In this document: positions 1-6,626 of the stretch, piece by piece
Position numbering within the stretch: position 1 is the first letter of the stretch
Layout: the number at the start of each line of letters is the position of its first letter
From: Candidatus Heimdallarchaeota archaeon
Lineage (GTDB): Archaea > Asgardarchaeota > Heimdallarchaeia > Heimdallarchaeales > Kariarchaeaceae
DNA length: 10,918 nt
Direction: 5' to 3'
Assembly (NCBI GenBank): GCA_029882335.1
Contig: JAOUKW010000113.1
Coordinates: forward strand, 1 to 10,918
Made by a program: the position numbers and the translations under genes
Notes under the pieces: generated by a model
Seen by the model: the letters and a program-made list of their open reading frames with translations, nothing else
Database searches by the model: none
What the model was told of the DNA's origin: nothing

Positions 1-605
1 GAAGAAATAAAGTTACCCTGATTGGCTTTATTTTTCTTAAAATTAAATTTCTGATAATCAGCTACACATTCAATAGTAAAACCAGCAATCCAAAAGAATA
101 ATCCAATTATATCAAGTAAGCCAATAGGTTTATCAGAATCAGTAGTTAAAACCACCAGTACTGGTAGTAGAGTAATACTAATCCACATTGCTTGTAGATT
201 CCAAGTAATAAAATATTTAGAAATTGAGAATTTAATCTCATCGAACCTTTTATCTTCACCAATTAATTTGATTCTAATAAATAAAAACAAAGAAATTCGC
301 AATGCCCAAATGGTCACTAGGAAAATAAGTATTATTGACCTATTACCCGTCAAGTTCGAAAAATAGTATGTTAACCATATAACGATTATAAATGTAAATC
401 CACCACTGAGATCAAAATAATGTTCTGTTTTAAAATAATACGATGGAATGAAAATAATCCATTGAATTAAGAAGACAAACACAACTGAATAAAAAATCAA
501 AGGATAACCAAGGAATATTATAGAGTCGAATCCTGCCAATAACGCTAGGCTAGCTGTTATAACAAAAATCATTATACCAAAGATCAACCCCTTAATATAC
601 TCCAC
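1..605 (-). CDS. DUF1295 / steroid 5-alpha-reductase-like membrane protein, 3' end cut by window edge
   Basis: An open minus-strand frame runs from a GTG at 605 to the left edge (201 codons visible, no stop), so the C-terminus is missing. Translation gives about six hydrophobic segments. It matches the DUF1295 family pattern: FDLSGG near residues 65-69, WALRISLFLF near 100-109, GEDKRF at 116-121, and an AD-x-QK-x-x-F block near 182-188 followed by NQGNF. In the family this block is followed by a W..SRHPNY-type motif, which would lie just past the edge. Family members are integral membrane proteins related to NAD(P)H-dependent sterol or lipid double-bond reductases; the substrate here is unknown. 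An in-frame stop at 609-611 limits the start to GTG 605, a TTG at 587, or ATG 572. A TATA-like box centred near 627 favours GTG 605 as a leaderless start. Family call fairly sure, exact reaction unknown. Confidence 0.82.
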   Translation of the reverse strand, partial: MEYIKGLIFGIMIFVITASLALLAGFDSIIFLGYPLIFYSVVFVFLIQWIIFIPSYYFKTEHYFDLSGGFTFIIVIWLTYYFSNLTGNRSIILIFLVTIWALRISLFLFIRIKLIGEDKRFDEIKFSISKYFITWNLQAMWISITLLPVLVVLTTDSDKPIGLLDIIGLFFWIAGFTIECVADYQKFNFKKNKANQGNFIS

Positions 606-621
606 ATATCAAACATTGGTC

Positions 622-630
622 TATTTATAA
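622..630 (-). promoter_or_regulatory. TATA-like box for the DUF1295 gene
   Basis: On the minus strand this reads TTATAAATA, preceded by a run of T. Its centre is about 22 bp upstream of the GTG at 605, which suits a leaderless or nearly leaderless archaeal transcript. Confidence 0.5.
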
Positions 631-863
631 AAAAATTATTTGATAAGAGAGATTTAATTACTGTTATTCAAATATGTATTAGTTTAAGGTATTCTCTTAT
701 TGATTAATAAATTCTTTTTTAAGAAAGAAGTCATAATAAGGAATTAAAATAGTATGTCATTTTTCATACAAAACAATTTGTCTCTAACATTCCAATTTCA
801 ATCCAATTGCTATTTCAATTGATTCTATGATCGAATTAATTATAAGAATTTGGTGGTGTAGTA

Positions 864-1532
864 TTAATAGAAGTATGTCTTCTTATCCAATGTAATATTT
901 TCTATTAACATACCTATAAATAAGAAAGTTCCTAGAATTATTCCATGATAATTTATCATAGTGGGATCGATTACATAGTACAAGAAAAGATTTATGCATG
1001 CGGTACTAATTAAAAATATATTTGGGATATACTGAACCCTTACCCACTTTTCCAAATACCAATCTTCAAAGACTTCAGGTAATCCATTTTTCTTATTATT
1101 TTTGATAATTATTAAATTAGTTATAGCAACTACAAACGCGATGGTTGGAAAATGTAATCCCATATTATCGGTTAATGTATAGAACATGCTCATTCCCATG
1201 ATAATACCAGCCATAATTATAATTGCCTTTTGCGCAAAAGAATCTAATCCCTTCATTTTTTCAGATTCAAATGCTTTGTTCAAAAATTGATATTCTCTTG
1301 ATAATAATTTATTGGTAATTAAATAAATAAAAAAGATCCCTAGCCAAGGAAAGCCAACTAAATCACGATTTATCTTTGAGACAAAGAAATCAATTATTCC
1401 GGCAATAAATATGAAAATAGCAAACATATATCCGTTAACTATTTTCAATCGATACTTTATTCGATCTTCATAGGTTGACATCCTTTTTAGATAATTCATA
1501 AGACTTCGGATTTCTTCAGTCTCAAGCTCCAT
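864..1532 (-). CDS. Unrecognised polytopic membrane protein (222 aa)
   Basis: I do not recognise the family. The protein begins with an amphipathic charged segment (residues 1-30, rich in E, R and K). About six hydrophobic helices follow, near residues 33-52, 60-75, 102-120, 128-145, 169-187 and 195-213. A charged loop sits near 76-100, and a conserved-looking stretch with several Trp and Glu (GLPEVFEDWYLEKW) lies near 149-162, between the fourth and fifth helices. There is no signal peptide, metal-binding cluster or nucleotide-binding motif. The ATG at 1532 is supported by a TATA-like box about 25 bp upstream and by the lack of a Shine-Dalgarno sequence, as expected for a leaderless message. 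It lies on the same strand as the DUF1295 gene but is separated by 258 bp, and both have their own promoter, so co-transcription is not required. It is divergent from the ABC operon, with 130 bp between start codons. Confidence 0.7.
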   Translation of the reverse strand: MELETEEIRSLMNYLKRMSTYEDRIKYRLKIVNGYMFAIFIFIAGIIDFFVSKINRDLVGFPWLGIFFIYLITNKLLSREYQFLNKAFESEKMKGLDSFAQKAIIIMAGIIMGMSMFYTLTDNMGLHFPTIAFVVAITNLIIIKNNKKNGLPEVFEDWYLEKWVRVQYIPNIFLISTACINLFLYYVIDPTMINYHGIILGTFLFIGMLIENITLDKKTYFY

Positions 1533-1552
1533 ATGTAAATATTAATTTAATT

Positions 1553-1562
1553 ATTTATAAAG
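1553..1562 (-). promoter_or_regulatory. TATA-like box for the 222-aa membrane protein
   Basis: The minus strand reads CTTTATAAAT, centred about 25 bp upstream of the ATG at 1532. The spacing fits a leaderless archaeal transcript. Confidence 0.55.
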
Positions 1563-1629
1563 TATAAACCTAGCTTGAAATTGAAACTACTTTGAAAAAC
1601 AAGAGGTTTTCAAAAACAAACTCGATATA

Positions 1630-1640
1630 CTATTTATATT
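1630..1640 (+). promoter_or_regulatory. TATA-like box of the ABC exporter operon
   Basis: The sequence TATTTATATT is centred about 28 bp upstream of the ATG at 1663. No Shine-Dalgarno sequence precedes that ATG, so the first gene is probably translated from a leaderless message. The divergent TATA box near 1557 is about 78 bp away. Confidence 0.6.
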
Positions 1641-1662
1641 AAATAAATTCGTTAGTATATTT

Positions 1663-2619
1663 ATGAGTGAAGTTGTCATTCAAATAACAGACTTACAAAA
1701 AACCTATGACAATGGATTTGAAGCAGTCAAAGGTATTACCTTGAATATCCCCCGAGGTATTGTCTATGGTTTTCTAGGACCAAATGGTGCAGGTAAAACA
1801 ACCAGTCTTAAAATGATGGTGGGATTATTGAAACCTAGTAATGGTCAAGTAACAATAAATGGACATATACCTGAGCAACATAGTCAAGAGATCAAGAAAT
1901 TAATCGGGCTTATTCCCCAAGATCTTGTGCTGTGGGAAGATTTAACAGTTTATGAAAATTTACACTTTGTAGCATCCATGTATAGAATACCAAAGAATGT
2001 GGCAAATGAGAAAATTGATACTTTAATCAAAGAGATCAAATTAGAAGAAAAAAGAAATTCACTGGCAAAACATCTCTCAGGTGGTTTAAAAAGAAGATTA
2101 AATATCATTATGGGCTTGGTACATGATCCTCAAATAGTTGTATGTGATGAACCAACTCCTGGATTAGATGCTCAAAGTAGAGGATTAGTATGGGATTTTA
2201 TTATGAATCTAACGAGAAAACAAGGAAAAACAGTAATTCTAACCACACATTTTATGGAAGAAGCAGATCGTCTTAGCGATATCATCTCAATTATTGATAA
2301 TGGAAAAGTGTTAATTACAGATACCGGTGAGAACTTAAAGAATTCAATCGGTGAAGGAGATTTGGTAGAAATTCACTTAAACAATTCGGCTTTTTTGAAT
2401 TCATCTTTAGATCTAATAAAGACAATGGATGGTGTAGAAGATGTGTTTATTCATAATGATACACTTCAGGTAAGATGCCTAAATGCCCCTTCAAAATTAG
2501 CAGTGATATTTAATAAATTGGAAAGTCAAGAAGGTCTAGAGGTTAGAGATCTTAAAATAAGAAAAACTACACTGGAAGATGTATTTCTTAATTTAACTGG
2601 TAGAGATCTAAGGGAGTGA
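1663..2619 (+). CDS. ABC-2 type exporter, ATP-binding subunit (DrrA/CcmA-like)
   Basis: This is the cytoplasmic ATPase that powers the two permeases downstream. All NBD motifs are present in order: Walker A GPNGAGKT (residues 39-46), Q-loop Gln86, signature LSGGL (138-142), Walker B ending in D162 with catalytic E163, D-loop GLD (167-169) and H-loop His196. The signature has Leu where Gln is most common (LSGGQ), followed by KRRL; the core LSGG is intact, so activity is expected. About 100 residues follow the NBD, as in the DrrA class of drug and lipid exporters, ending with a typical TTLEDVFLNLTGR-like motif. The length of 318 residues is normal. The leaderless ATG at 1663 is set by the TATA box. 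Its TGA (2617-2619) lies inside the translation-start region of the next gene, showing an operon. The substrate cannot be inferred. Confidence 0.95.
   Translation: MSEVVIQITDLQKTYDNGFEAVKGITLNIPRGIVYGFLGPNGAGKTTSLKMMVGLLKPSNGQVTINGHIPEQHSQEIKKLIGLIPQDLVLWEDLTVYENLHFVASMYRIPKNVANEKIDTLIKEIKLEEKRNSLAKHLSGGLKRRLNIIMGLVHDPQIVVCDEPTPGLDAQSRGLVWDFIMNLTRKQGKTVILTTHFMEEADRLSDIISIIDNGKVLITDTGENLKNSIGEGDLVEIHLNNSAFLNSSLDLIKTMDGVEDVFIHNDTLQVRCLNAPSKLAVIFNKLESQEGLEVRDLKIRKTTLEDVFLNLTGRDLRE
2611..2616 (+). promoter_or_regulatory. Shine-Dalgarno site of the first permease
   Basis: AGGGAG ends 8 nt before the ATG at 2625. It overlaps the alternative GTG at 2616, which therefore cannot be the start served by this site. 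It lies at the very end of the ATPase gene, so translation of the two is probably coupled. Confidence 0.5.
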
Positions 2620-2624
2620 GATTA

Positions 2625-3893
2625 ATGATTATACTAGATGTATCGACAAAGATATTTACTCAGTTTAGAAGAAGAAAAGTCAGCTTTGCATTGATTTTTG
2701 CGTTTCCATTTTTCTTTCTCTTGATTTTTAGCCTTGCATTTTCAGGGAATAATATAGACGGGACAACAACCTATGATATTGTAATTAATAATCTTGATGA
2801 AGGTATTTTTGAGGATCAGCAACTATTTTTTAATGGTAGCTACAACGATTGGAAATTACACGGAATAGGTGAGAATTATAGTAATATCCTTGCCGATTTA
2901 AAGTATCCAGATGAAGATATAGCTGTATTTAATGTTAAAGACATAGGACAATACACCTATAATGAGGTATTTCAAAATGATGTTGGTGTGATGATAATAG
3001 AAATTCCACCATTATTTTCACAATCTGTTCTTAGTATTATTAATGTCCATGCAGAAGGACAAATACCCAATTTCCCAACCAACATAAATGTTTCAATTAA
3101 CTATCATGGTCAGGATACGCAAGAATATAAAATTGCACAGAGTATATCCCAAACAGTACTAGAAGCATTCATTGATGCTATAAAGGGAGATCAAATTCCA
3201 AGAACGTATGAATTCGAACAAATTTCCGTTCTGAAAACAGATGATATTTCAATATTTGATTTTATTGCTGCAGGGATATTTGTATTTGCTACAATTTTAT
3301 CTGTGAGTTATTTTGCATCTATTGCACTTGAGGAAATCTCAGAAGGAACAATTCAAAGGTTGAAATTATCCTTGATTAAGCCAAATGAATATATTGCAGG
3401 ATTTATCATCTTCTCTTTCATTGTTATGTTAATTCAAAGTATATTTCTATTTATTGCTGCAACAGTAATATTCAATTTTAACCCAGCAGGTTCTCTAATT
3501 AATGCATTTGTAATAATGTCTCTATTGACAATTACATCTTTTGCTCTAATTTTTACTGCAGGAGCTACGTTCAAAAAATCAGATGATGCTGGTAGTGCAC
3601 TGGGATTTGCAAGTAGTATTGTTGGATTTGCGTCGGGTGCATTTTTCCCCATGCCTGAAATTATACTGGTCAAAAATGTTATGGGGTTTACTAGTGGTTC
3701 TGCAGACCTACTTCTATGGGATCTACTCCCCTGGACACATGCAGTTAATTGTATGAGAGCTATCCTACTCTATAATCAAAGTTTAGGTGATGTAATTGGT
3801 GATATTCTGATATTGATTATTGTTTCAATCCCTTGGTTTTTGATTGCTTTAAAATTCTATACCAAACGTATGTTTGGTTATCAGGAGGTATAA
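2625..3893 (+). CDS. ABC-2 family transporter permease, first subunit
   Basis: This is the membrane subunit of the exporter powered by the ATPase upstream. Counted from the in-frame GTG at 2616, it has a cytoplasmic amphipathic start (residues 1-22), TM1 near 23-43, a large extracellular domain near 44-212, then five TM segments (about 214-234, 258-285, 288-318, 329-350 and 394-414). This is the usual ABC-2 layout with a long first outer loop. The GFASGAFFPMPE segment near 336-347 matches the conserved ABC-2 loop around TM5. I prefer the ATG at 2625 (422 aa) because AGGGAG lies 8 nt upstream; the GTG at 2616 (425 aa) would overlap the ATPase stop and part of that ribosome site. It is clearly paralogous to the next gene: RLKLSLIK and SGAFFPMP here match RIKLSLIK and SGAFLPVP there. 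The two probably form a heterodimer. Confidence 0.92.
   Translation: MIILDVSTKIFTQFRRRKVSFALIFAFPFFFLLIFSLAFSGNNIDGTTTYDIVINNLDEGIFEDQQLFFNGSYNDWKLHGIGENYSNILADLKYPDEDIAVFNVKDIGQYTYNEVFQNDVGVMIIEIPPLFSQSVLSIINVHAEGQIPNFPTNINVSINYHGQDTQEYKIAQSISQTVLEAFIDAIKGDQIPRTYEFEQISVLKTDDISIFDFIAAGIFVFATILSVSYFASIALEEISEGTIQRLKLSLIKPNEYIAGFIIFSFIVMLIQSIFLFIAATVIFNFNPAGSLINAFVIMSLLTITSFALIFTAGATFKKSDDAGSALGFASSIVGFASGAFFPMPEIILVKNVMGFTSGSADLLLWDLLPWTHAVNCMRAILLYNQSLGDVIGDILILIIVSIPWFLIALKFYTKRMFGYQEV
3883..3889 (+). promoter_or_regulatory. Strong Shine-Dalgarno site of the second permease
   Basis: AGGAGGT lies inside the last codons of the first permease, 7 nt before the ATG at 3897. It is the strongest ribosome-binding site in the window and belongs to an internal operon gene. 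Confidence 0.75.
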
Positions 3894-3896
3894 ATA

Positions 3897-5129
3897 ATGT
3901 TATTTTTAAAAGTTACAATAAAAGCAATAAAACAGACATTTCGACGTAAGGAAAGGGTATTAATGGTATTCATGTCACCAATAGTATTTTTCGCATTTTT
4001 TGGCTTTATATTTGGGTCTGGAAATAATGGAGATATTACCTACCAAATAGCGTATATTAACAATGATTTAGGTAGTTCATTAGATTATACAGATTTTATC
4101 CCTGCGGAATTGAATTATAATTCTAATAATTTAGGTGATTTATATCTCGATACATTAGCAAATAATACCTCACTCATTTCCAATTCAGGTACCACATTGG
4201 AATTAATTCAATACTCCAATGTGGAGGAAATGACAAAAGATATTGAAAAACAAGTGGTTTTAATTGGAATTATTATCCCTTATAGTTTTACAGAATCTTT
4301 ACTTGCCTCTTATAACTATATCCAAAATAACTCCTTGGCTGAATTTCCAGTAAATGTTACGTCTGTTGTTAAAATTTTCGGTGATCCAAGCTCCTCAAAT
4401 TATCAAAGTGGAGTTGCATTAATTCATTCATCATTAAATGATTACAGTAATCTAATACTCCAAACAGAATTGGAAGGTGGAAATATAACAACAAATCAAT
4501 TTGAAGTAAATTTGGAAGAACTTTCTCAATTTGCATACTTTGTACCTGGATTTTTGATCTTTCTAGTGATACTTCAGTTAGTTTCAATGTCAGGAATATT
4601 AGTTTATGAGAAGGAATCGGGAAGTATGGAAAGAATTAAGCTTTCTCTCATAAAATCAGAGGAATTATTTGGAGGATTATTATTGAGTAACATCATAATA
4701 GCCACAATTCAATTTATTCTATCACTTGTGGTAATAACCATTTTTGGATTTCATGCATCTGGATCGCAGTGGTTTATTGGGTATGTTATCTATCTCATAG
4801 CGACTATTAATATATCGGGAATTGCAATGATTATCGCCTCTTTTACCAATACAACACAAGATGCATCTTCTGTTTCAGGTATCATGTCTGCACCTTTTGG
4901 TTTCTTATCAGGTGCCTTTTTACCAGTACCTGCCGTGTGGTTGATTAAAAATTCACTTCAAATTTGGGATATCATACCAACCTATCATGCAACACAAGCA
5001 ATGACATCGGTATTGATTGATAATGCGAGTATGGTTGATATACTTAAACCACTTTCTTTTCTCTTAATATTTGCATTTTTATGGTATGGTATTGGATTTA
5101 TTATATTTAGAAAGAATTCTAATTATTGA
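3897..5129 (+). CDS. ABC-2 family transporter permease, second subunit
   Basis: This is the second membrane subunit of the same exporter, starting 3 nt after the stop of the first and preceded by AGGAGGT. It has a basic cytoplasmic start (KQTFRRKER near 12-20), TM1 near 21-40, an extracellular domain of about 170 residues rich in Asn, Ser and Thr, and five more TM segments near 213-236, 256-283, 291-315, 322-350 and 383-404. The ABC-2 signature loop SGAFLPVP lies near residue 340. Shared blocks with the first permease include ERIKLSLIK after TM2 and a WDIIPTYHA block corresponding to WDLLPWTHA. These show an old duplication with strongly diverged outer domains. The outer domains may form an asymmetric substrate path, which is an inference. 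The operon ends here, followed by a T-rich tract. Confidence 0.92.
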   Translation: MLFLKVTIKAIKQTFRRKERVLMVFMSPIVFFAFFGFIFGSGNNGDITYQIAYINNDLGSSLDYTDFIPAELNYNSNNLGDLYLDTLANNTSLISNSGTTLELIQYSNVEEMTKDIEKQVVLIGIIIPYSFTESLLASYNYIQNNSLAEFPVNVTSVVKIFGDPSSSNYQSGVALIHSSLNDYSNLILQTELEGGNITTNQFEVNLEELSQFAYFVPGFLIFLVILQLVSMSGILVYEKESGSMERIKLSLIKSEELFGGLLLSNIIIATIQFILSLVVITIFGFHASGSQWFIGYVIYLIATINISGIAMIIASFTNTTQDASSVSGIMSAPFGFLSGAFLPVPAVWLIKNSLQIWDIIPTYHATQAMTSVLIDNASMVDILKPLSFLLIFAFLWYGIGFIIFRKNSNY

Positions 5130-5165
5130 ATTAAATCAATCAATTTCAACTATTAATATTTCCAA

Positions 5166-5180
5166 CTTTATTTTTTTAAT
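5166..5180 (+). terminator. T-rich terminator of the ABC operon
   Basis: About 40 bp after the stop at 5129, the plus strand has a T-rich run including seven consecutive T (5171-5177), followed by further T-rich sequence to 5192. No strong hairpin is present, as is usual for archaeal intrinsic termination. The convergent gene's stop lies about 30 bp further on. Confidence 0.5.
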
Positions 5181-5210
5181 TATATTTATTTAAGCAATAA
5201 AATGAATATA

Positions 5211-5600
5211 TCACTTTTCCTTAGTAATTGCAAATAAACCAAGTAATAAAAAAATCGTGTTAGAAATGACATTGTAATAAAATGTGGATATCACAGAAAT
5301 ACTGGTATCGATGATAAACCAAGTTAATAATGCAAATTGAACGTATTTTTTCGCTTCAGGTATGTAATATTTGGAGATAAATAAAAAAGATACTCCAAGG
5401 GATATAGTTAATCCACCACTTATACCAAATAAAAATTTAATGTACATCAGATCAGTATTCCCTAAACTTGAAAATTCAGTTGGTGATAATAATGTTATGA
5501 ATTCAATAGAACTTGGGAATAATCCAAGTATACTGAATATAATACCAAAGTCTATTAAAAACAGACTAAACCAAAACAAACCCTTATGTTTGTAATTCAT
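5211..5600 (-). CDS. Small four-TM membrane protein (129 aa), function unknown
   Basis: I do not recognise a specific family. The protein has a short basic start (MNYKHKG) and four hydrophobic helices, near residues 7-27, 51-75, 83-105 and 107-124, with a short charged tail (TKEK). The polar loop between the first two helices contains SPTEF. A longer reading from GTG 5618 (135 aa) exists, but the TATA-like box at 5623-5631 lies only a few bases upstream of that GTG, so a transcript could not include it. The ATG at 5600 is about 27 bp from the box and fits a leaderless start. The gene is divergent from the DUF2178/HTH pair, and its TATA box sits inside a palindrome shared with that promoter region. 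It is therefore probably controlled by the HTH regulator, perhaps as part of the same small membrane system. Confidence 0.7.
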   Translation of the reverse strand: MNYKHKGLFWFSLFLIDFGIIFSILGLFPSSIEFITLLSPTEFSSLGNTDLMYIKFLFGISGGLTISLGVSFLFISKYYIPEAKKYVQFALLTWFIIDTSISVISTFYYNVISNTIFLLLGLFAITKEK

Positions 5601-5618
5601 CTGAATTAAAAATAACAC

Positions 5619-5640
5619 AATGTAATATAAATTTTACATT
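5619..5640. promoter_or_regulatory. Operator candidate 1 (TGTAA-N8-TTACA)
   Basis: AATGTAA (5619-5625) and TTACATT (5634-5640) form a perfect 7-bp inverted repeat around 8 bp. The same TGTAA-N8-TTACA spacing recurs at 5716-5733. The spacer is the TATA box of the minus-strand gene, so occupancy should repress that gene. Confidence 0.5.
5623..5631 (-). promoter_or_regulatory. TATA-like box of the 129-aa membrane protein
   Basis: The minus strand reads TTTATATTA, centred about 27 bp upstream of the ATG at 5600. It lies between the arms of the palindrome at 5619-5640, so a protein bound there would block TBP. Confidence 0.6.
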
Positions 5641-5652
5641 TTAACTAATTTG

Positions 5653-5680
5653 TTTTACATTATGTAAAATATTTCTTGCA
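5653..5680. promoter_or_regulatory. Operator candidate 2: everted palindrome plus degenerate TGTAA-N8-TTGCA
   Basis: TTTTACAT (5653-5660) and ATGTAAAA (5662-5669) form a perfect 8-bp inverted repeat around one base. Its right arm also starts TGTAA-N8-TTGCA (5663-5680), one mismatch from the pattern at the other two sites. Either reading makes it part of the same family of sites. Confidence 0.4.
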
Positions 5681-5715
5681 TACATCTCAACAAAAAAAAG
5701 ATAATTGATCTGAGT

Positions 5716-5733
5716 TGTAAATATTCTTTTACA
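5716..5733. promoter_or_regulatory. Operator candidate 3 (TGTAA-N8-TTACA)
   Basis: TGTAA (5716-5720) and TTACA (5729-5733) are spaced exactly as in candidate 1; the arms extend to a perfect 6-bp repeat. The site ends about 24 bp upstream of the plus-strand TATA-like box near 5757-5765. That position could serve activation or autorepression of the DUF2178/HTH operon. Confidence 0.5.
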
Positions 5734-5756
5734 TTTTGACAATAATTTTTGACTAA

Positions 5757-5766
5757 AAATATATAG
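5757..5766 (+). promoter_or_regulatory. TATA-like box of the DUF2178/HTH operon
   Basis: AAATATATAG is centred about 26 bp upstream of the ATG at 5787. No Shine-Dalgarno sequence precedes that ATG, consistent with a leaderless transcript. Confidence 0.55.
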
Positions 5767-5786
5767 AATAACAAAAATGATAATAT

Positions 5787-6173
5787 ATGGAAGATTATCG
5801 GAATATTAAACCATATTTTCTGATTTTTAGTGGGGGTCTAATTATAGATACTGCCATCATTATATGGGCTGCGATCAATAGTTATATCCTTATAATGATA
5901 ACCTTCGGAGTAATTGCAATATTAGGTAGTATGTATTTGTTAAATAAATGGAACATTGATGAGAGAACAGATAAAGTCTTAACAGAGGCATCTAAAGATG
6001 TATCCAACTGGTTTATTCGATTAACATCCATTATTAGTATAATTCTGTTAATATATAGTTATTATAATAATTTTATTTTTTGGGAGGTTGGCACGACCTT
6101 ACTTGTTTGGACAATTATGCTTTTTTATTTTCAGGCAATTATATCGGTTTTTTATGAATACAGGATGAGTTAA
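5787..6173 (+). CDS. DUF2178-like membrane protein paired with an HTH regulator
   Basis: The protein has 128 residues with four hydrophobic segments, near residues 10-29, 32-51, 76-94 and 98-121. Between the second and third is a cytoplasmic loop with the motif N-x-DERT-x-KVLTEAS (about 56-69). A DER motif followed by an amphipathic helix between two TM pairs is typical of the DUF2178-type proteins of archaea and Gram-positive bacteria. Genes of this type are commonly followed directly by a small XRE regulator, as here: the stop codon at 6171-6173 touches the ATG of the regulator. The established role of the family is unknown. I infer that the membrane protein modulates or anchors the regulator in response to a membrane signal. 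The start is supported by the TATA box about 26 bp upstream. Confidence 0.7.
   Translation: MEDYRNIKPYFLIFSGGLIIDTAIIIWAAINSYILIMITFGVIAILGSMYLLNKWNIDERTDKVLTEASKDVSNWFIRLTSIISIILLIYSYYNNFIFWEVGTTLLVWTIMLFYFQAIISVFYEYRMS
6162..6169 (+). promoter_or_regulatory. Probable Shine-Dalgarno site of the HTH regulator
   Basis: AGGATGAG lies within the last codons of the DUF2178-like gene; its GGA ends 8 nt before the ATG at 6174. It supports translation of the regulator from the shared message. Confidence 0.4.
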
Positions 6174-6410
6174 ATGGGTAAAAATGAAAAATCAACAAAT
6201 AGGAAGTTTACCAATAGAATCAAAGTCTATCGTGCAGAATTTGATCTTAGACAAGAAGATTTAGCTGATAAATTAAATGTATCTAGACAAACAATTAATG
6301 CAATTGAGAGAGGAAAGTATGCACCTACTCTTGAACTTGCTTTCAAACTTGCTGAATTATTCAATGTATCAATTCATGATATATTTCAATTAGTTGAAAA
6401 TGATAAATAG
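6174..6410 (+). CDS. Small XRE-family (YgzD-like) HTH transcriptional regulator
   Basis: This is a 78-residue DNA-binding protein that is almost entirely one Cro/C1-type helix-turn-helix domain. The start NRIK-x-x-RAE (14-22), the HTH helices QEDLADKL (27-34) and SRQTINAIERGKY (37-49), and the following PTLELAFKLAELF-x-VSI-x-x-IF match the short YgzD-like subfamily closely. A basic, disordered-looking extension of about 12 residues precedes the domain. Proteins of this type bind inverted repeats as dimers. The TGTAA-N8-TTACA sites upstream of the operon are the obvious targets, implying autoregulation and control of the divergent 129-aa gene. It starts immediately after the stop of the DUF2178-like gene with no spacer. 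Family call is very secure; targets are inferred. Confidence 0.95.
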   Translation: MGKNEKSTNRKFTNRIKVYRAEFDLRQEDLADKLNVSRQTINAIERGKYAPTLELAFKLAELFNVSIHDIFQLVENDK

Positions 6411-6434
6411 TTGTAATTTCTTTGATAATCCAGC

Positions 6435-6447
6435 TTTTAATATTTTT
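6435..6447 (+). terminator. Possible T-rich terminator after the HTH gene
   Basis: A T-rich stretch (TTTTAATATTTTT) starts 25 bp after the HTH stop codon. There is no clear hairpin. In such AT-rich DNA this is only suggestive. Confidence 0.3.
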
Positions 6448-6527
6448 ACACTAGATAAAATAGCCGAAGGTAAGTATTTAAGAAGTTCTAATTCTAAGTG
6501 AAAAACTAGAATAGTGTTATATCATCT

Positions 6528-6537
6528 CTTATATAAT
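6528..6537 (+). promoter_or_regulatory. TATA-like box upstream of the micro-ORF pair
   Basis: CTTATATAAT is centred about 27 bp upstream of the ATG at 6560. The spacing is the same as for the other leaderless starts in the window. Confidence 0.35.
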
Positions 6538-6559
6538 TGTAAATACAAAAAAATTCATA

Positions 6560-6625
6560 ATGAAAATCATCATTATAATTTTGACATTGAATATCTTCTA
6601 TTTAACCAATCACATTTTAAATTAA
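6560..6625 (+). CDS. Candidate 21-aa hydrophobic micropeptide
   Basis: ATG at 6560 to TAA at 6623-6625. The product starts MKIIIIILTL and is almost wholly hydrophobic, resembling a single TM or signal-like helix. A TATA-like box 27 bp upstream fits a leaderless start. The next micro-ORF begins 1 nt after its stop. Short ORFs are common in AT-rich DNA by chance, so this is a candidate only. Confidence 0.22.
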   Translation: MKIIIIILTLNIFYLTNHILN

Positions 6626-6626
6626 T

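Noticed and set aside
754..822. Possible 22-codon ORF in the gap between the two left-hand genes
   Set aside because: No TATA box at the right distance, no ribosome site, and polar low-complexity composition. It is well within chance for AT-rich DNA.
2616..2624. GTG 2616 as the start of the first permease
   Set aside because: The only ribosome site (2611-2616) overlaps this GTG, whereas it lies 8 nt from the ATG at 2625. The difference is three residues, so the GTG is not fully excluded.
3434..3673. Minus-strand ORF of 79 codons inside the first permease
   Set aside because: It is antisense to a well-conserved ABC-2 permease segment. The same applies to the minus-strand frames at 4369-4587, 7149-7403 and 7378-7593 and the plus-strand frame at 8242-8424.
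5371..5595. Plus-strand ORF of 74 codons
   Set aside because: It is antisense to the four-TM gene, has low-complexity composition, and has no TATA box or ribosome site at its start. The minus-strand frame gives a clean membrane protein.
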